This document shows, piece after piece, positions 47,757-60,119 of a stretch of 64,000 bases of DNA. The DNA comes from Armillaria gallica (Eukaryota; Basidiomycota; Agaricomycetes; Agaricales; Physalacriaceae). The stretch is taken from the NCBI GenBank assembly GCA_037576215.1, contig JBANDB010000001.1, forward strand, positions 5,332,001 to 5,396,000, given 5' to 3'. Position numbers and translations under genes: made by a program. The notes under the pieces were generated by a model that saw only the letters and a list, made by a program, of their open reading frames with translations, searched no databases and had not been told where the DNA came from. How positions within the stretch are numbered: position 1 is the first letter of the stretch; every line of letters begins with the position of its first letter.

Positions 47757-48591
47757 AGTGAAATGATATTCGTTGCGCAAGAGAATAGATATGAGCACTG
47801 GGTTGTAGTGCTGTGGAAGGAGGTGCAAGGGCAAAGGCACCAACGCAGACCCTTTCACTTAGCGCTTTTAAAGCAGGCTTCGTCTCACACATGATATATC
47901 ATACAGCTGACGCAGCAGTGTATACAGCATTGGCGGTAGTATGGCTGTTATGAGGTCGAAAAATATCGACGTGGTGGATAGGAACACTACCAATCGTCTA
48001 TCAGCGAAGCCCTCAATACTGAATCGGCCATACCCCGAAGAACCGCTCCGGAAAATTTAGCGATGAACTTGAGCCGCTATATGTGAGTAAAAAGTTCACC
48101 CAAAGTCCGATAAGGTATCAAAGTAAGAATAACTCGGCGTGAATTGTGTAGCTGTTAACGTTGGCATAACCTGAGTTTCGTGAGGAACCGTCAAGTTGGA
48201 GGAGCCCACTAGCCTCACTTGCTCGAATCCGAGCTGAACTCAGACTAGAGAATTTGTCCAGTGGTCCGTGGAGATGAGGTGTTGGTGTAATCCGACTCGG
48301 AGTCGGATATTATGTAACGGGTTCTACAGCTTCAGCGATTGTGTCGAAGGTTGGGATTTGAAAGCTGTATGATCATATCCGTTATACTGCGTGCCACGAG
48401 AACACAGCCTCGCACCTGGTTTAATGCCAGGGAACACAGAGCTATATCTCGAGACATAGCCAAGGGCGGCAATCACCGAGTCCGAGTGGAACAAACTCAG
48501 CATCGCTGGGAAAACAAAGCCGAGATCTTAGCCGTCGAATCCGTATGTAGTTCTCCAGCTTTCAGAGCGCGCAGAGCCAAAGAGACCGGAG
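47757..48591. other. 5' flank of MLKL-like copy B
   Basis: Degraded copy of 35872-36969, including the region equivalent to minus 36482-36234. No intact open frame. Confidence 0.5.
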
Positions 48592-50735
48592 TGGATAGCC
48601 ACCCCGGACCGTACAACCGCCCAGCGATGGGGTGGCTGTGCAGCACTATCTCTCGTTCCTTTGTACCACCACTGCTTCGGCTCTCACTCGTCGACGTTGC
48701 CCATTTTCACGGCTATGTCCTCTAGACCTCTATATATATGGTATGGTTCCTTCTTTGCTTAACAGCTCATTGATTTAGGTAAATATCACCCATGGCAGCA
48801 CTATGCACCAGTGTTGGACGGGCAGTGACCCAAAGTGGAAAGTCGCGGTAGTGCCCGTGTGACTAGTCGCTGACTAGTCGCTAAGTCATTTTCTGCCCCG
48901 ACTTTCAGGGCACGACCAAGTATTACAAAGCGTCTGATGTTCTCACGCAGTGAGGCGCTTTTTGAACATCAAACCGCCTCTTAACGTGAGGTATGACGAC
49001 GCTGGGGCCGAGACCAGAATCGGAGTCTCGTACCGAGCCTTTCGTGTCATGCAAAGGCCGTGGGAAGAGGTCGAGGCAAAAAACGCCCTGCCTTTGGTTG
49101 ACTAACGACTTGGCCCTGACTTTGCGACTAGTCGCTGACCGGCACATCACTGCTATGCACCACCCCGAAACGACGGTCACTTGTGAACACCATCAACTAA
49201 GCTCAGCTCCACCCGCCATTGCTGCAATACGACCTTGATACCTGCCGCGACCTGTCCCGTACCCCTTACACGATCATCAGCCTCAGTTACCGTCGGGCAT
49301 GCAATCCTGGCGCCTCAATATCACTGAGGATTCCAAATCAGACCCCATTTCACATCGGGAGCACACCCGAAACGTAATCGCAACTAGAACAGCGAACGGC
49401 GATGACGAGATGCTGGGGACCTTACTTAACATGGTAGATGATGGTGAAAGGCTGCAGGGCAGAGGGGGAGGACAACGGACGGCAATGGAGCAGCACGGTA
49501 TGAGGCTGGAAGGGAACGAAGAGTGGTCCAATGACGCTAGCGACTCCGACGCATATATGGACGCCGATTCTTCTGCTGAGTACACGACGGACGACGCCAA
49601 GAAGACGACGACGACTGCGCCGCTGCCAGCATTGACCCCTACCATCCGCCCCAGATTCCAACGTTCCCTACCTCCGTGCATCCCCTATTTTCAACATAGG
49701 GAAACATGACCCTGTCAACCGGTTGACCCTACGATGCCTGGTCATCATCAAAAGGCACTACTCGACCCTTAGGCTTTACTCTCGGTTTCGACATTGGATT
49801 CCTTGATGACATCTGTTTTCTGTCGTGGATGCATAGCACTAACTGCACGACATGTCTTCATGGCCTGAATATCAGCCGTCCCCATATTGCCCCCACTTGG
49901 TCCTTTTGGCCGGGATTCTTTTCATCTCGAGTACGTGAATGAGTATTCCTCTTCCCCTGGTTACTCAAATGGAATTTAGGTTGTACTTGTCATCTCATGC
50001 CGATTATCCCAAAATACGCTAATCCCGCTTAATCGAACCAGCTTTCTACAATGAAGGCACTCGACGCTACTGCCCAGCGAACACGACGGTAACTCGCACA
50101 TTTCACATAGCCCGTGCTTCAGAATCGTGACCTTACCAATCACAACTTTTCTGCTTTATCGGCCACTTCCGGATGTCCTATCAGCGTCTACTTATATGGA
50201 CTTGGGTAGGAGCGTGTCTGTGAGCCATGTCAGTAGCAGGGGCATTGGCGGCGACGCGCCGATTGACTGCTATCACGACCTGGGCACAGCGGGACTCAGC
50301 AGTCCTGCCCACGTACAAAGCCGTCCCTATTCCTGATGGGCGGACACGTAATGGGTACAACCTCACACAAGGCACCCTGCTCGTTCCTATACGCATACAG
50401 CTGATGCAACCGGCGTGTCAACAACTCTATTGGTGTTCGGAGACCCCAATACGACTCGATGCACGTCGACGTCTACAGCCAGACCACAAGTGCCTGTATT
50501 TTATTTGTATACCTCTGCTCGCACAGTGCGCCAGGGTCCCTTTCCGCCGTTGTATGGCTAGACAGCATTGTCGCATACCCGACGACACTGTTACTATGCG
50601 GAAAAGTAGTTGGTTTCCAAATCTTTCTTTGGATTTTTGTATTTCTTATCTTCCATGAATTCAATATTTACTGTATTGCGTCTGGTTTACGAGTCCCAAT
50701 TCTCGGCACTGTACAGTCATGAGTATTAGCTAGAG
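48592..50735 (+). repeat. Duplicated block R, copy B
   Basis: Copy of 36970-38640 with insertions near 48800-49140. It has the longest open frame of the three copies (49299-49709, 136 codons, with NDASDSDAYMDADSSAEYTT) and a second at 50227-50658 (143 codons). The open frames do not match a family I know; the second one is interrupted by stops in copy A. Confidence 0.55.
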
Positions 50736-51480
50736 GTGTCGAACAACGATGGGGGAGGTGACGGAGTGGCATGACCACGCGCTTTCATTTGAATAAAGGC
50801 TACAGCGATTATAAACGGAAGATAGATGATGCGGAGTAAAACTTTGGAAGAAGGAGTAAGAAAGAAAACCAAGTCGATCTCGAACGCGGGACGTCGGCGA
50901 CTTCCTCTTTTGCCTGTATCACCACATCTTCGATTCTCTCTTCCAGAGCTGACGTTCCAATGGTCACTCCTTCCACTACCTCCCCCAGCGTCTTCCAGAG
51001 ATTTCCGGTGTTCCACTGCACATCCGTTTAATGGATCCGCGTCTTTGCCACGTTCAACGACCCCGTGCCAAATTTGCGCCAAGACACGGGATGGAGAGGA
51101 TGACTGTTGACTACGACGGCGGAGGTAGGGGCTTAAGGTGGTCAGAGGGAACGGCTTGAAAGAATCGGTACAATTTTCCGTTGAAGAACTGAGGGAGAGG
51201 TACGTGTTTACTGCTAGTATTATGATTTTCGACAGCTGAGGCTAAACAGGCACCGGAGGACGATTTGGAGGGATGTGGCTTTCCGTCATTTTCTGCGGAG
51301 CCGTACAGCAGCTCGTCGTGCATATTTACTGACAACAATTGACTAAACGAAAAATATCGAAGAGAAATTGCGGACCACGAGCTCACCAAGTATGACCAAC
51401 TCGAGTCTGCTGAAGACATCCTCAATCGTCTCGAACAGCTTGTATCTTGGCCTCAAATTATTTGAGGGCTTGTCGACTAC
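50736..51480 (-). repeat. Duplicated block S, copy B
   Basis: Copy of 38641-39399. Minus-strand frames include MQWNTGNLWKTLGEVVEGVT (51021-50809) and MHDELLYGSAENDGKPHPSK. A further partial copy of the S block follows at 51690-51795, on the other side of the GT90 fragment. Confidence 0.5.
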
Positions 51481-51689
51481 ACCACCTGCGACCCCGTTGC
51501 CCATCACCACATCCTTAGTAGGCTCGAGTGCTTAGGGAACTGCTGGAAGACGTTGATGAATTCCTACCACCCTTCCGCGGCGGTTTCCGTCTGCATGGCT
51601 CCCAGAACACGTTACTGACTGGGAACTTTGGGAGAGGACCTTTGAACATACTCGCCCAGGAACTTGTACGTTATTACGTTGCGATTTTT
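51481..51689 (+). pseudogene. GT90 fragment, duplication B
   Basis: End of exon 2 only (LGNCWKTLMNSYHPSAAVSV frame mixture; TDWELWERTFEH in the correct frame), up to the start of the intron at gtacgt. It is followed at once by block S sequence. Non-functional. Confidence 0.75.
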
Positions 51690-52261
51690 GGCAGCTGGGG
51701 CTGGCGTCATCTGAGCAGGCACCGGAGGACGACTTGGAGGAATTTGGCTTTCCGCCATTTTCTGTGGAGCCGTACGACATGCATATTTGCCGCGGCATCC
51801 TGGTGCTAATCCTTCCTTCAGTCTGCGTCGTTCACTCTTGTTAGGGCAGCACCAACTTTTGTTCTGACATAACGGGTTTCGCTGCCAGGCGATGCGGGGA
51901 GGATCATCATTGACCACGCTGTCAACCTCGTCCATTGTATGGGGTATGATTAGGTTCTAGGTATGTCGTCAAGTCTGTGCATTTATGTCTTTTGCTAATC
52001 ACGCTGTGCAAAGCATCACTGAGACCATGATGGCACTCACAGGCCTAACGGAAGGTGTATGGTGTCGACTCTTGACCTCGTGTCCTACAGCTATTATATG
52101 GATATCACAGTGTTCTCATGGCATCAACCGTTTCTGAGAGACAGTCGACCTTCAAGATATAAAAGGTCCTACGTGATGTTGTCTGGCTGAGCACTGCTAG
52201 TTCTGAGTAAGTAGTAAGGAAGTCCTGGACTTGGTGTAGGACATCGTGTCTGAGGATTTGA
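51690..52261. other. Partial block S and intergenic sequence
   Basis: 51690-51795 is a third partial copy of block S (MSYGSTENGGKPNSSKSSSG on the minus strand). After that, nothing recognisable until the candidate small gene at 52262. Confidence 0.4.
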
Positions 52262-52640
52262 ATGGACTTCGCATATATGGTACGCCGTTTCTTTCCCTGG
52301 TTCTTCCCGCACTGAAGTTCTTCTCTCTATTCTAGCACGTCGTCGTGTCTAAAGGTATGTCCTAGGGAGAGGAACCTTCTAGGCTCGTGACTTTTTTGGC
52401 ACAGCAGCAAGCTTCAGTTTCACTTCAACGGGAGACTATACTCACGAATGGGAAAATCCACCGTCCGCTTCGAGCACCCACGTATACCATCAGAACGGAG
52501 AGATTACAATCGTGGCTGCTGGCAGGCGTGCAGGCTTTTCCCAACCTTTCGGAACAAGTTTTTACTCTCTCATTTCATACTCGCTAATCTATTACTTTTG
52601 GAACGCTAGTCCTAATATAATGTCATATTATGATATTTAA
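52262..52640 (+). CDS. Possible small three-exon gene, unrecognised
   Basis: ATG at 52262 gives MDFAYM, an intron (gtacgc to ttctag), a 19-nt second exon HVVVSK, an intron (gtatgt to cacag), then ASFSFTSTGDYTHEWENPPS, THVYHQNGEITIVAAGRRAG and FSQPFGTSFYSLISYSLIYY, stop at 52638-52640; about 95 residues. Phases close and both introns have standard ends, but the protein matches no family I know. Very short first exons occur in fungal small secreted and lectin genes. Treat as a hypothesis. Confidence 0.35.
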
Positions 52641-52788
52641 ATATTCCTGATGTGGATACCCGGCAACCGGTGAAAAATACACGGCAACCGGACAAAAACC
52701 TGTACCCACCGATGCGGGTACGGGTACGGGTTGCCTTCTGAACCCGGGGGTTTACCCGGGCTATTCACTAAATTATTCTGATTTTGAT
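52641..52788. repeat. Low-complexity CCGGTT/GGGTAC sequence
   Basis: Two near-repeats of CGGCAACCGG near 52660 and 52683 are followed by GCGGGTACGGGTACGGGTTG and an ACCCGGG motif, forming partly inverted copies. It could be the end of a transposon; no target duplication was found. Confidence 0.35.
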
Positions 52789-54010
52789 TCATCGCTGAAG
52801 ACTTTTGGAGTCATCATGACCTCCTTGCATCCCATCCGTCGGCCGTGTGCCTTCTGTCGATCGGGAGGTCATATCCTTCATCGTAGTAGTGATGATGATC
52901 ATATCGGTATCCGACGTATAGATATCCCGTCCACCCATAATTCGGATTCGCGAGTTCAGCACCATGAGAACGGTATTAGAATACAGTTTGGGAATGATGC
53001 AAGATGTTGTCACGTAGAATGTCTGATGAGGAAACGCATAAAACAGGATAAGATTGAGCAGAGTGACAACAGCTGAACATAGATGGTGTTAACCTTGCGA
53101 CGACGGCGGGTAGTGCAGAGTAAATACCTGTTATAGACCCCGTTTCAATTATGAGGCGAATTAGCTTTGCCACCAGCATTCGGGTGTGACGGAAACTAGG
53201 ATTGCTGCGCATAAGCTATGACATAGTATCAACATCAATACAGATACTTGAAAGAGAGAAAGGGCTCACATAGTAAGTCATGCAGATAGCAATGACAATA
53301 TCACACAAAGCAGAGCTTCCGCACCAAATCTAGTGTGAATCGGCACCATGAACACGAGATATCTACTTAGTTACTTACCCCGATGGCGACGGACGTCTTG
53401 AGGTTATTAAGTTTGGTGAGATTGCCTGCTTGAAAAGAGTAGATACCTGTCATTGCAGCGGCCACAGACGTGATCAAGGACACCTGTCACAATATAAGCT
53501 AGACTACCAGTCTGGCGCGGAGAAAGAACATGACAACGAACACAGATGACGAATGCGGGAACGATTCGTGACTTTGACAATATGTAGATTCGGTACGCAT
53601 AGAAGACCTGCCCGGCACAAGTAACTGCAGTCGTGATAAGCAACGGGAATCGAGCAGAAGGTGCTGCACATACTAACAGCACTGACGATGGGGACAGTTA
53701 GCCAATCAAAATGCACGTCAGTGAGCGCTTCCATATCACCGAAGCCGTAACCGAATACTGCAAAAACATCGTGGGTGATGAGTATTGTCTGAACCAATTC
53801 AACAACGTAGATGCCATAGACGAGACATTTTGTGAATTTCCTGTCATTCGGAAATGCCAGATAGTACAGGTCTACAGAGATGTATTAGACACAGATGAGT
53901 GGACACTGGATTAGGAGCGACACACACAGTTGCACCGAAAGAGTCCCAAAGAGTCCCCAGTGCAAGAGAGTGGCAACGACCTAAATTATCGTGTTGAGGA
54001 CTGAATAGAC
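52789..54010 (-). CDS. DUF6534 family integral membrane protein, second member
   Basis: Pieces from 5' to 3': LHWGLFGTLSVQL (near 53950), DLYYLAFPNDRKFTKCLVYG, IYVVELVQTILITHDVFAVF, HFDWLTVPIVSAV, QVFYAYRIYILSKSRIVPAF, VSLITSVAAAMTGIYSFQAG, IWCGSSALCDIVIAICMTYY, RMLVAKLIRLIIETGSITAV and PKLYSNTVLMVLNSRIRIMG, then a Thr/Ser-rich tail ending at 52789. The order of helices and the LYSN...LNSR motif identify the family. The 5' end is uncertain: no convincing start or first-helix exon was found before 54010, and a MITE sits at 54283, so the N-terminus may be lost or lie further upstream. Function of the family is unknown. Confidence 0.7.
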
Positions 54011-54282
54011 TAAACGCAAAGACTTGACGAACCAAAGGTCCAGACCTGAGATAAAATGATTCAGTACACAAGTACCACTCAAAATCAAGGTTATAACCTA
54101 CAGCCTTTCTATTGGATAACCTGCGGGGACGGGCTGCATGCTGCGTGTCTGGGGTTGTTTACCGATTCTGAAGGGAAAGAGTCTGTATATATATCTCCTA
54201 CTATCATCGTGAGAGATCTGAAAGACCACCCAAGGTGGGTCAGCATTACAGAATCGTGGTCCACGTATTGACCGATCAAACA

Positions 54283-54566
54283 CAGCTGGGGGGCGACTAT
54301 TTGTGGATGGTGTTGGTGTTGGTGTTGTTACCGGCACAAGGTCCCAATAAGGAACGGCCGGGCCCACAGCCCTGAAGGCTCATACCGTTGTGATCACGCT
54401 TTTGAGTGTGTCGCGCGGAGTAGAGACTCTTCGCGGGGTCAAAATAGAATCAAAATCCTTCGATATTTCCTTATTAGGTAATTCCCCAGATTTTGACTGA
54501 GGTAAAATCCGACATTTCGCACTTTGATTCTATTTTGACTCGCCCAAAATAGTGGCCGCCCAGCTG
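54283..54566. mobile_element. Foldback MITE, copy 1
   Basis: Ends CAGCTGGGGGGCGACTATTT and the complement-like AAATAGTGGCCGCCCAGCTG; the right arm contains TTGATTCTATTTTGACTCGC. The same arms occur in the element at 57033-57216. The middle includes a (GTTGGT)n run near 54310. No target duplication recognised. Confidence 0.65.
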
Positions 54567-57032
54567 TGAAATCAACTATCATGATTCCCCTCCTGAGACA
54601 TGCGGTGGTTGTGTTGGGTGATTCCCATTCACACTCGATCTCTAGTGGCTATGTTATATTGACGATGTCGACAATGAATGGGCCGTATTTAAAAGCACCA
54701 AGTTGCTGTGATTCAGAGTCTTAGTTGAAACGTTGATTACCCGTATATAATCCATTGCGGTACGTGGGTCCTGCTTCTTTATTGATTCAATCTGTGTCTG
54801 ATCCGCGCGCTTTTCTTAAGCCCAAGGCTAATACGAATCCGTCCAGTCCTCAGGCCTCAAACGTCGCAGCTTATGTCCGGTTGATGTGGAAAATCTTTTT
54901 TAGTCCCATCAAGATGATCCCATTCCCGTCGCTGAGTTGATCGCTCTGGATTCTTTTGCCCATCCTCCTGCACAATGGCAGGAGGGAGTTGGAAGGGAGA
55001 GATGTCTACCCAAGAAAGGAAGAGAAATCGGTATGACGTCGTTATGCACACGTAGTTGATCGGCCAGTTGCTTCGACTCTTACTCTCATCATCCTCGACG
55101 GCGCCCAACTTTCTCCCAGGGAATGTGACAGCAGATCCCAATGTCATTTATCTGATGTATACTTGTGATATATGTACCTGGCAGCAAACGTAAATAGCAC
55201 AAAATCAACAACACTGCGCACAATGCGAGACGTGTGTGAGGCAGGAGGCAGAAGGACAAGCGCGACAGAGAAAATACGAGCAGGGCGAACATCGCTCATG
55301 GCCAACTTTGTGCCTGAAAAAGGCGTCGGTCCGGGTCCGTTTCGACCATAGCCCCATCGCCCCGAAGGTAAGCTCGCCCGCACGAATGGAATGCCTTTCT
55401 CATGCCACGGACAGGCGTTGAAATCATTCAACGGGCAACCCGCGCCTGCCGTATCGCCCCCAGCCAAAAGCCCAAAAACGAAAAGCGAAAGCCTAGGATG
55501 AGAAACGTTAGTATCCCGTCTAAAGCAGCACTGGAAGGACGCGAGGGCAGCAGCTTACCGTCGTATCACCAGCGCAAACTTCAGATTTGGCCGCATACAT
55601 CAGACGCCGCTCATCCAAATTATCACATTTGAGGTTTACAAGCTACGAGGAAATGGTTAGGATCTGACAAAGTACTAAGCAACAAATGAACATACCACAG
55701 CGGCATCTGAAAGAGGCTGTTACAGACAAGGGCCCGGGGGAGACGACCGAAAAAGTGTCCATCTAGAGACGCGCGGACTTCTGTGGTTGTGAACGGATGG
55801 CGGAGGGTGCTTGAGGAAATGGAACCACCTGTCGTGCGTGAACACTCCCCAGCGTATTCTCTCCCTGCTGTACCTCGTCATCCATCCATCCTGTATCTGC
55901 CTTGCTCGTCGGTCGCGGTGCATACCACGGATCCAGACTTGAAGCTTGAATTGCAGCAGTACTCGGCATCGAGATTGATGTGTCACGTCAGCGAAGAGAT
56001 GGGCATTGTCGACGGCATCGATTGAGGGGTGCATGGTGTCGGGCAATCAAAAGTAGATCTCTCCTCTCGTGACCCGCCTCATCTTTGTCCGTCCTTCAAC
56101 GCATTTCCTCCATTACTCGATTGCTCATCCACCTTGCTCACCAGGATTCCATACATCGCTGCGCCACAAACATTGGGTCTTGCCGGGGTAGGGCTAATTT
56201 GGATGGCATAAGAACGACTTCGATGCGGGATATGGTGGAGGTTTCGAGGGGAGGGTGATCAGACATCTAACAGATTCGGTCAACTTTGTTCATGAACCAT
56301 CCGCTGACAACGTACCATATAAATACACGATCACTACCAGCTGAATAGATGTCGGGATCCCAATGAATACGTGATGTTGCTTGCGGCGGAGCCTCATGCC
56401 GGAAATTTTGAGCTTGAACTAGGCAGAATTTGGATGCTAGGGCGGGCCCTGAAGGCCTGAAGTTGGGAGAAAGTGTCAAAGAATGCAAGAAATTTTGGAG
56501 GAAAAATGTACCGATATGCAGTGCTGAAGTCTGTTAAAACGCGTCAGGATACGGAGATTTTCAGCAGCGGGACAGTCAGAACTCCGAAGTCCAGTTACAA
56601 CGCATGCCTCTACGAAGATTTGTCTTCGATTTGGAGAGCAAACGTCAGTCATGATCATAAACACTGACGATCAGACGCGAAAACTCACGGACATCCTCGG
56701 AATCGATGGGACCCAGGGCCGACGTGTGGTATTGCTCGCCACGGTGCTTGGATCCCAGAGTAATCGATCTTTGAAGGGCGATAATCTTGACATTCCCGCG
56801 AACATAAAATCTGGGGCAGATGAGCAAAATGGCAAGCAGAAGTGGAAAGACGCGCCTACCGAGAGGGAAAAATATCATGATGTATGTGGATCGCAAACGA
56901 TGATACCACGACGCGACATCGCGTAAAACAGGGGAAATGGAGCGAGTGAAGGGAGCCGCAAAAATCGAAACTCCGGGGAGTGCCAAACAACCTGTCATTG
57001 CCAAACATTCCTTCTCATCCTACCACGTCCCA
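54567..57032. other. Intergenic with a possible broken minus-strand gene
   Basis: About 2.5 kb. Two minus-strand intron-like segments with donor, CTAAC-type branch site and acceptor are visible at about 55699-55640 (gtatgt...cgtag) and 55559-55494 (gtaagc...cctag); between them lies AVLVNLKCDNLDERRLMYAA then KSEVCAGDTT. Upstream a frame reads MPSTAAIQASSLDPWYAPRP. I could not join a complete gene or name a family. Confidence 0.3.
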
Positions 57033-57216
57033 CAGCTAGGGGGCGACTATTTTGGGCGAGTCAAAATAGAATCAGAGTGCAAAATGTCGGATTTTACCTC
57101 AATCAAAATCCGGGGAATTCCCTAATAAGGAAATATCGAAGGATTTTGCCTCGCCCAAAATCCTGATCTCGGATTTTGATTCTATTTTGACCATCCGAAA
57201 ACAGTCGCCACCCAGC
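57033..57216. mobile_element. Foldback MITE, copy 2, 184 bp
   Basis: Nearly a perfect palindrome: left arm CAGCTAGGGGGCGACTATTT then TGGGCGAGTCAAAATAGAAT; right arm the complement (GATTCTATTTTGACCATCCG ... GTCGCCACCCAGC). An internal inverted pair around AATCCGGGGAATTCCC is also present. Same family as 54283-54566. Confidence 0.7.
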
Positions 57217-57300
57217 GGTGTCCTCGATGAACCACGATGGGAGCTTGCTGTGGATCTAGGATGCAGAACAGGTGAGTTGTTTCTTGTTCCTTGCGCTGCT
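57217..57300 (+). pseudogene. Methyltransferase motif I fragment, duplication C
   Basis: About 60 bases at 57225-57280 read EPRWELAVDLGCRTG, with the first donor (aacaggtgag) kept as in the intact gene. It lies immediately beside the right end of the MITE; the rest of the gene is missing. Confidence 0.65.
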
Positions 57301-57559
57301 TGACTCAGCAATGACTGTCAAGAATGCAAAGAAAGGATTTTATGATCAAAATAGAAGCACATACCCGTGCAAATAGTGAATCATCGCCAAAACGAGGACA
57401 CTGAGGAGCAGAGTTGCATCGTGGTTGGAATCTGGATCAAATCGGGCCGGTGCCCACGCACTCTTGGACCTTGCCGCATCCTACCACATCCTCGACTTCG
57501 CCTATTGATGAACTCGCGTGTCACTCAAAGATCCTCGGCTATGAATGGTCGCAGATTCA

Positions 57560-58065
57560 ACAGGACGGAGCTAGTAGATGCGCGGGGGGACGCGGTGGAA
57601 GGTGTCATGCCTCTTTGACTGATTCTCTTGGAGCACATTAGTGACTGGGAACTTTGGGAGAAATTTGTCGAACACGCTCGCTGTAAGTCTTTCATTTTCT
57701 TTATTTTCTAAGCTAATCCTGTCACAGACATCGACGTCGACGAGCTTGTTCCTGTCAACTATCACGCGCACAGATGAATCTCTCTGTACCCCAACTTCGC
57801 CCGCCCGGAAAGATCCCGTCGACTTTACAAAGCCTTCATCTTTAACCATCGAAAAGCAATGGGTCCTTGTCGACACCCACACCTCCTTCACGAGCACGGA
57901 CACTTTCGCTCGGAGAAACCCCGTTCCTTTACACCGCATGGTCCCTTCCTTAGCCTACTTACAGACCTTAATGCATCACGACATCTCTATTGCGCACATG
58001 GTCAGCTGGTTGGGCAATCTCTCTGATGAAGAGGTCATCGTATGGGAGAAGAAGAAGACCAACCA
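57560..58065 (+). pseudogene. GT90 fragment, duplication C
   Basis: Reads VTDWELWEKFVEHAR (end of exon 2), an intron with cacag acceptor at 57727, DIDVDELVPVNYHA, then EKQWVLVDTHTSFTSTDTF in a shifted frame, and the region of HMVSWLGNLSDEEVIVWEKK. Multiple frameshifts and stops; the CAP10 core after about 58065 is replaced by block R. Confidence 0.8.
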
Positions 58066-58600
58066 CCGGCTCCAGTTTTACTCCTTCCTTGATACCACTC
58101 CTGCTTCGGCCCTCGCCCGTCGATGTTGCCCGTTTTTAACTGGTATAGCATGTCCGGTATGGTTTCTTTCTTTACTTCAATAATTGCTCATTGATATAGG
58201 CGAATTTCGCACAAGACAGTACTTTGCGCTACCCCAAACGACGACCACTTGTGACCATCATCAACTAAGACAAGATTCAACCCTCCATTGCCCCGATACA
58301 CGACCAGACATGTACCATATCCCCTACACGCGCATTAGCCCTCGGACTTGCAATCTTGGCACGTCAACGCTCCGCGATGATTCCAAATTGGACCCCACCC
58401 GGAATGCAATCCCAACCAATGGCGATGACGAGAGGCAGGAGACGTCAAGCTCAACATGGTATACGATGGGAAAGGCTACAGGGCAGAGGGACCGTCACCG
58501 GGATGAAGAGCAGTCCAACGACGCAACGACTCCCAGTGTCTTCCTTCGCTCGTTCAAGCTTCGAGGACAATCCCACACTCCTGTTTAATAGTGTCGATGC
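58066..58600 (+). repeat. Duplicated block R, copy C (5' part)
   Basis: Shares with 48650-49560 the sequences around ACCACTCCTGCTTCGGC, TTGATATAGGCGAATTTC and the GGNATGCAATC/GGCGATGACGAGA segment. It ends abruptly near 58600. Confidence 0.6.
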
Positions 58601-60117
58601 AGGTATGCAGTCGACGCATGCTATCTTTTCCCAGCCTAATGTATTCTTCCATTCTACGTAGCAGTGCAGAATAGTGGCCAGGCTGTACCAAAGGCTATGT
58701 CCTTCCGAGGTCGTCAAGCAAGACGATGAGGCTTTGAACTCTGGAGAGTACGCCCAAAGCGTGAATCTACTATGTAAGTCAGCCATGTCTTTTCGCCACT
58801 GGACTAAAAATTCACATGCCCTTCCGATAGCTCATCACACAGGAGACATTAATTCCGTCCCTTATTGCCTCTGGGGTGCGATGGTAGCAAGCGAGGACCC
58901 GCTCTCGCTGGGGGTGTATCCTTGCTCGATCCATGGTAAGCTGCCCTCCATTGAGTTTCGGGCGTAGTCCTTACCTAGCTCATCAATTTGTGTACCTAGC
59001 CCATTTGAAGACTGTTGGGGAAGTATGTGGTACCGTTAACGTCACATTTACTGACTAATGATTCGTTGCAGAATTCATCGTCGATCGATGAAAAGGCTAA
59101 GCTCGGGATTCATGCATCACAGGTAGACGGGTTCTATGGAATAACATTGGTACGAGCCAACGGGGCATTCGTTGCTGTAGGATTATCGAGATGAGGACGA
59201 AGTTGGAGTACTACAACTTGCCACAGTCGCCGCTGTTTTGGTCTTCTAGGTTCAGCATTCGGTGAACGCACTAATAAGATGAGGGAGCTACACTGTTAGC
59301 CAGGCGCTACTCTCTTGGCAGCACGATGATAGAGCTGCGAAAGGTGGTGGAATGTTTTATGGGACTGGTTAGGGTCGCGATCGGTAGTACTCTTGTTAGT
59401 CGAAGGAGGGAAGAAGACGCGTCCGGCAGGGGGTCTGGATGACATCATACGCAATAAACACTGTATTTCATCTGTCGAGAACGCGTCCTTGTCATTGCTA
59501 TCAGGACGTGATTCCTCGAGTTAAAGGTCTCGTGATCGCCATGAGTTTCCCTTTTGGAGTCTGAATCTTTCCTTTCTTCCTCCGACGGTCACTACACTAA
59601 CTGGTTGTTGCTCACGGTGCATTCGACTTCTTTCTTCGTCATTTCGTTTATTTCTAATATCTGTTAATATCTCCTTCAAGCTCCCAATCAATGCAAAGGT
59701 GCGTACGCGTCTGAAGGCATTACATTTTGCTGACCTTTTAATTCACTCTATCATAGACATCCGGGCCTTGAGTCGCCAGCGCCACGGTACGCTAAACTGA
59801 CCTCTAAGACTGACCATTCTCACCAATGGATTTTGTTCTAGTCTTCGGTCCACTGACTTGAAGGACGATGCCAGACTAGGTCTGTCGGCCACTGCTCATT
59901 GATTACCGTTAAGCTGTGCTAATGATAACGGTTCTATCGAGTACAACATCAATGCATCGTTTTCTGAGGTACTGTGTCATCTACCTCATTGTATCCTCCT
60001 TTTTTCTTCCCACTCACTCTTGATTGCAGGAAGCTCGACTGAAAGATGACAAAGCGAGGTCCATGAAGACAGTTGTCATAGCATGATCTGGTGAAGGACT
60101 AGTTAAAGCGACTGGGT
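58601..60117. other. Unassigned region
   Basis: Around 58660-58940 a plus-strand frame reads RIVARLYQRLCPSEVVKQDD then, after a possible intron, TGDINSVPYCLWGAMVASED; this may be a fragment of an unknown gene. From 58970 to 60117 nothing was recognised. Confidence 0.3.
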
Positions 60118-60119
60118 GT

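Noticed and set aside
52660..52760. Telomere-like GGGTAC/GGGTTG repeats
   Set aside because: Only two or three irregular units, internal in the window, and not the TTAGGG repeat of fungi; more likely a transposon end.
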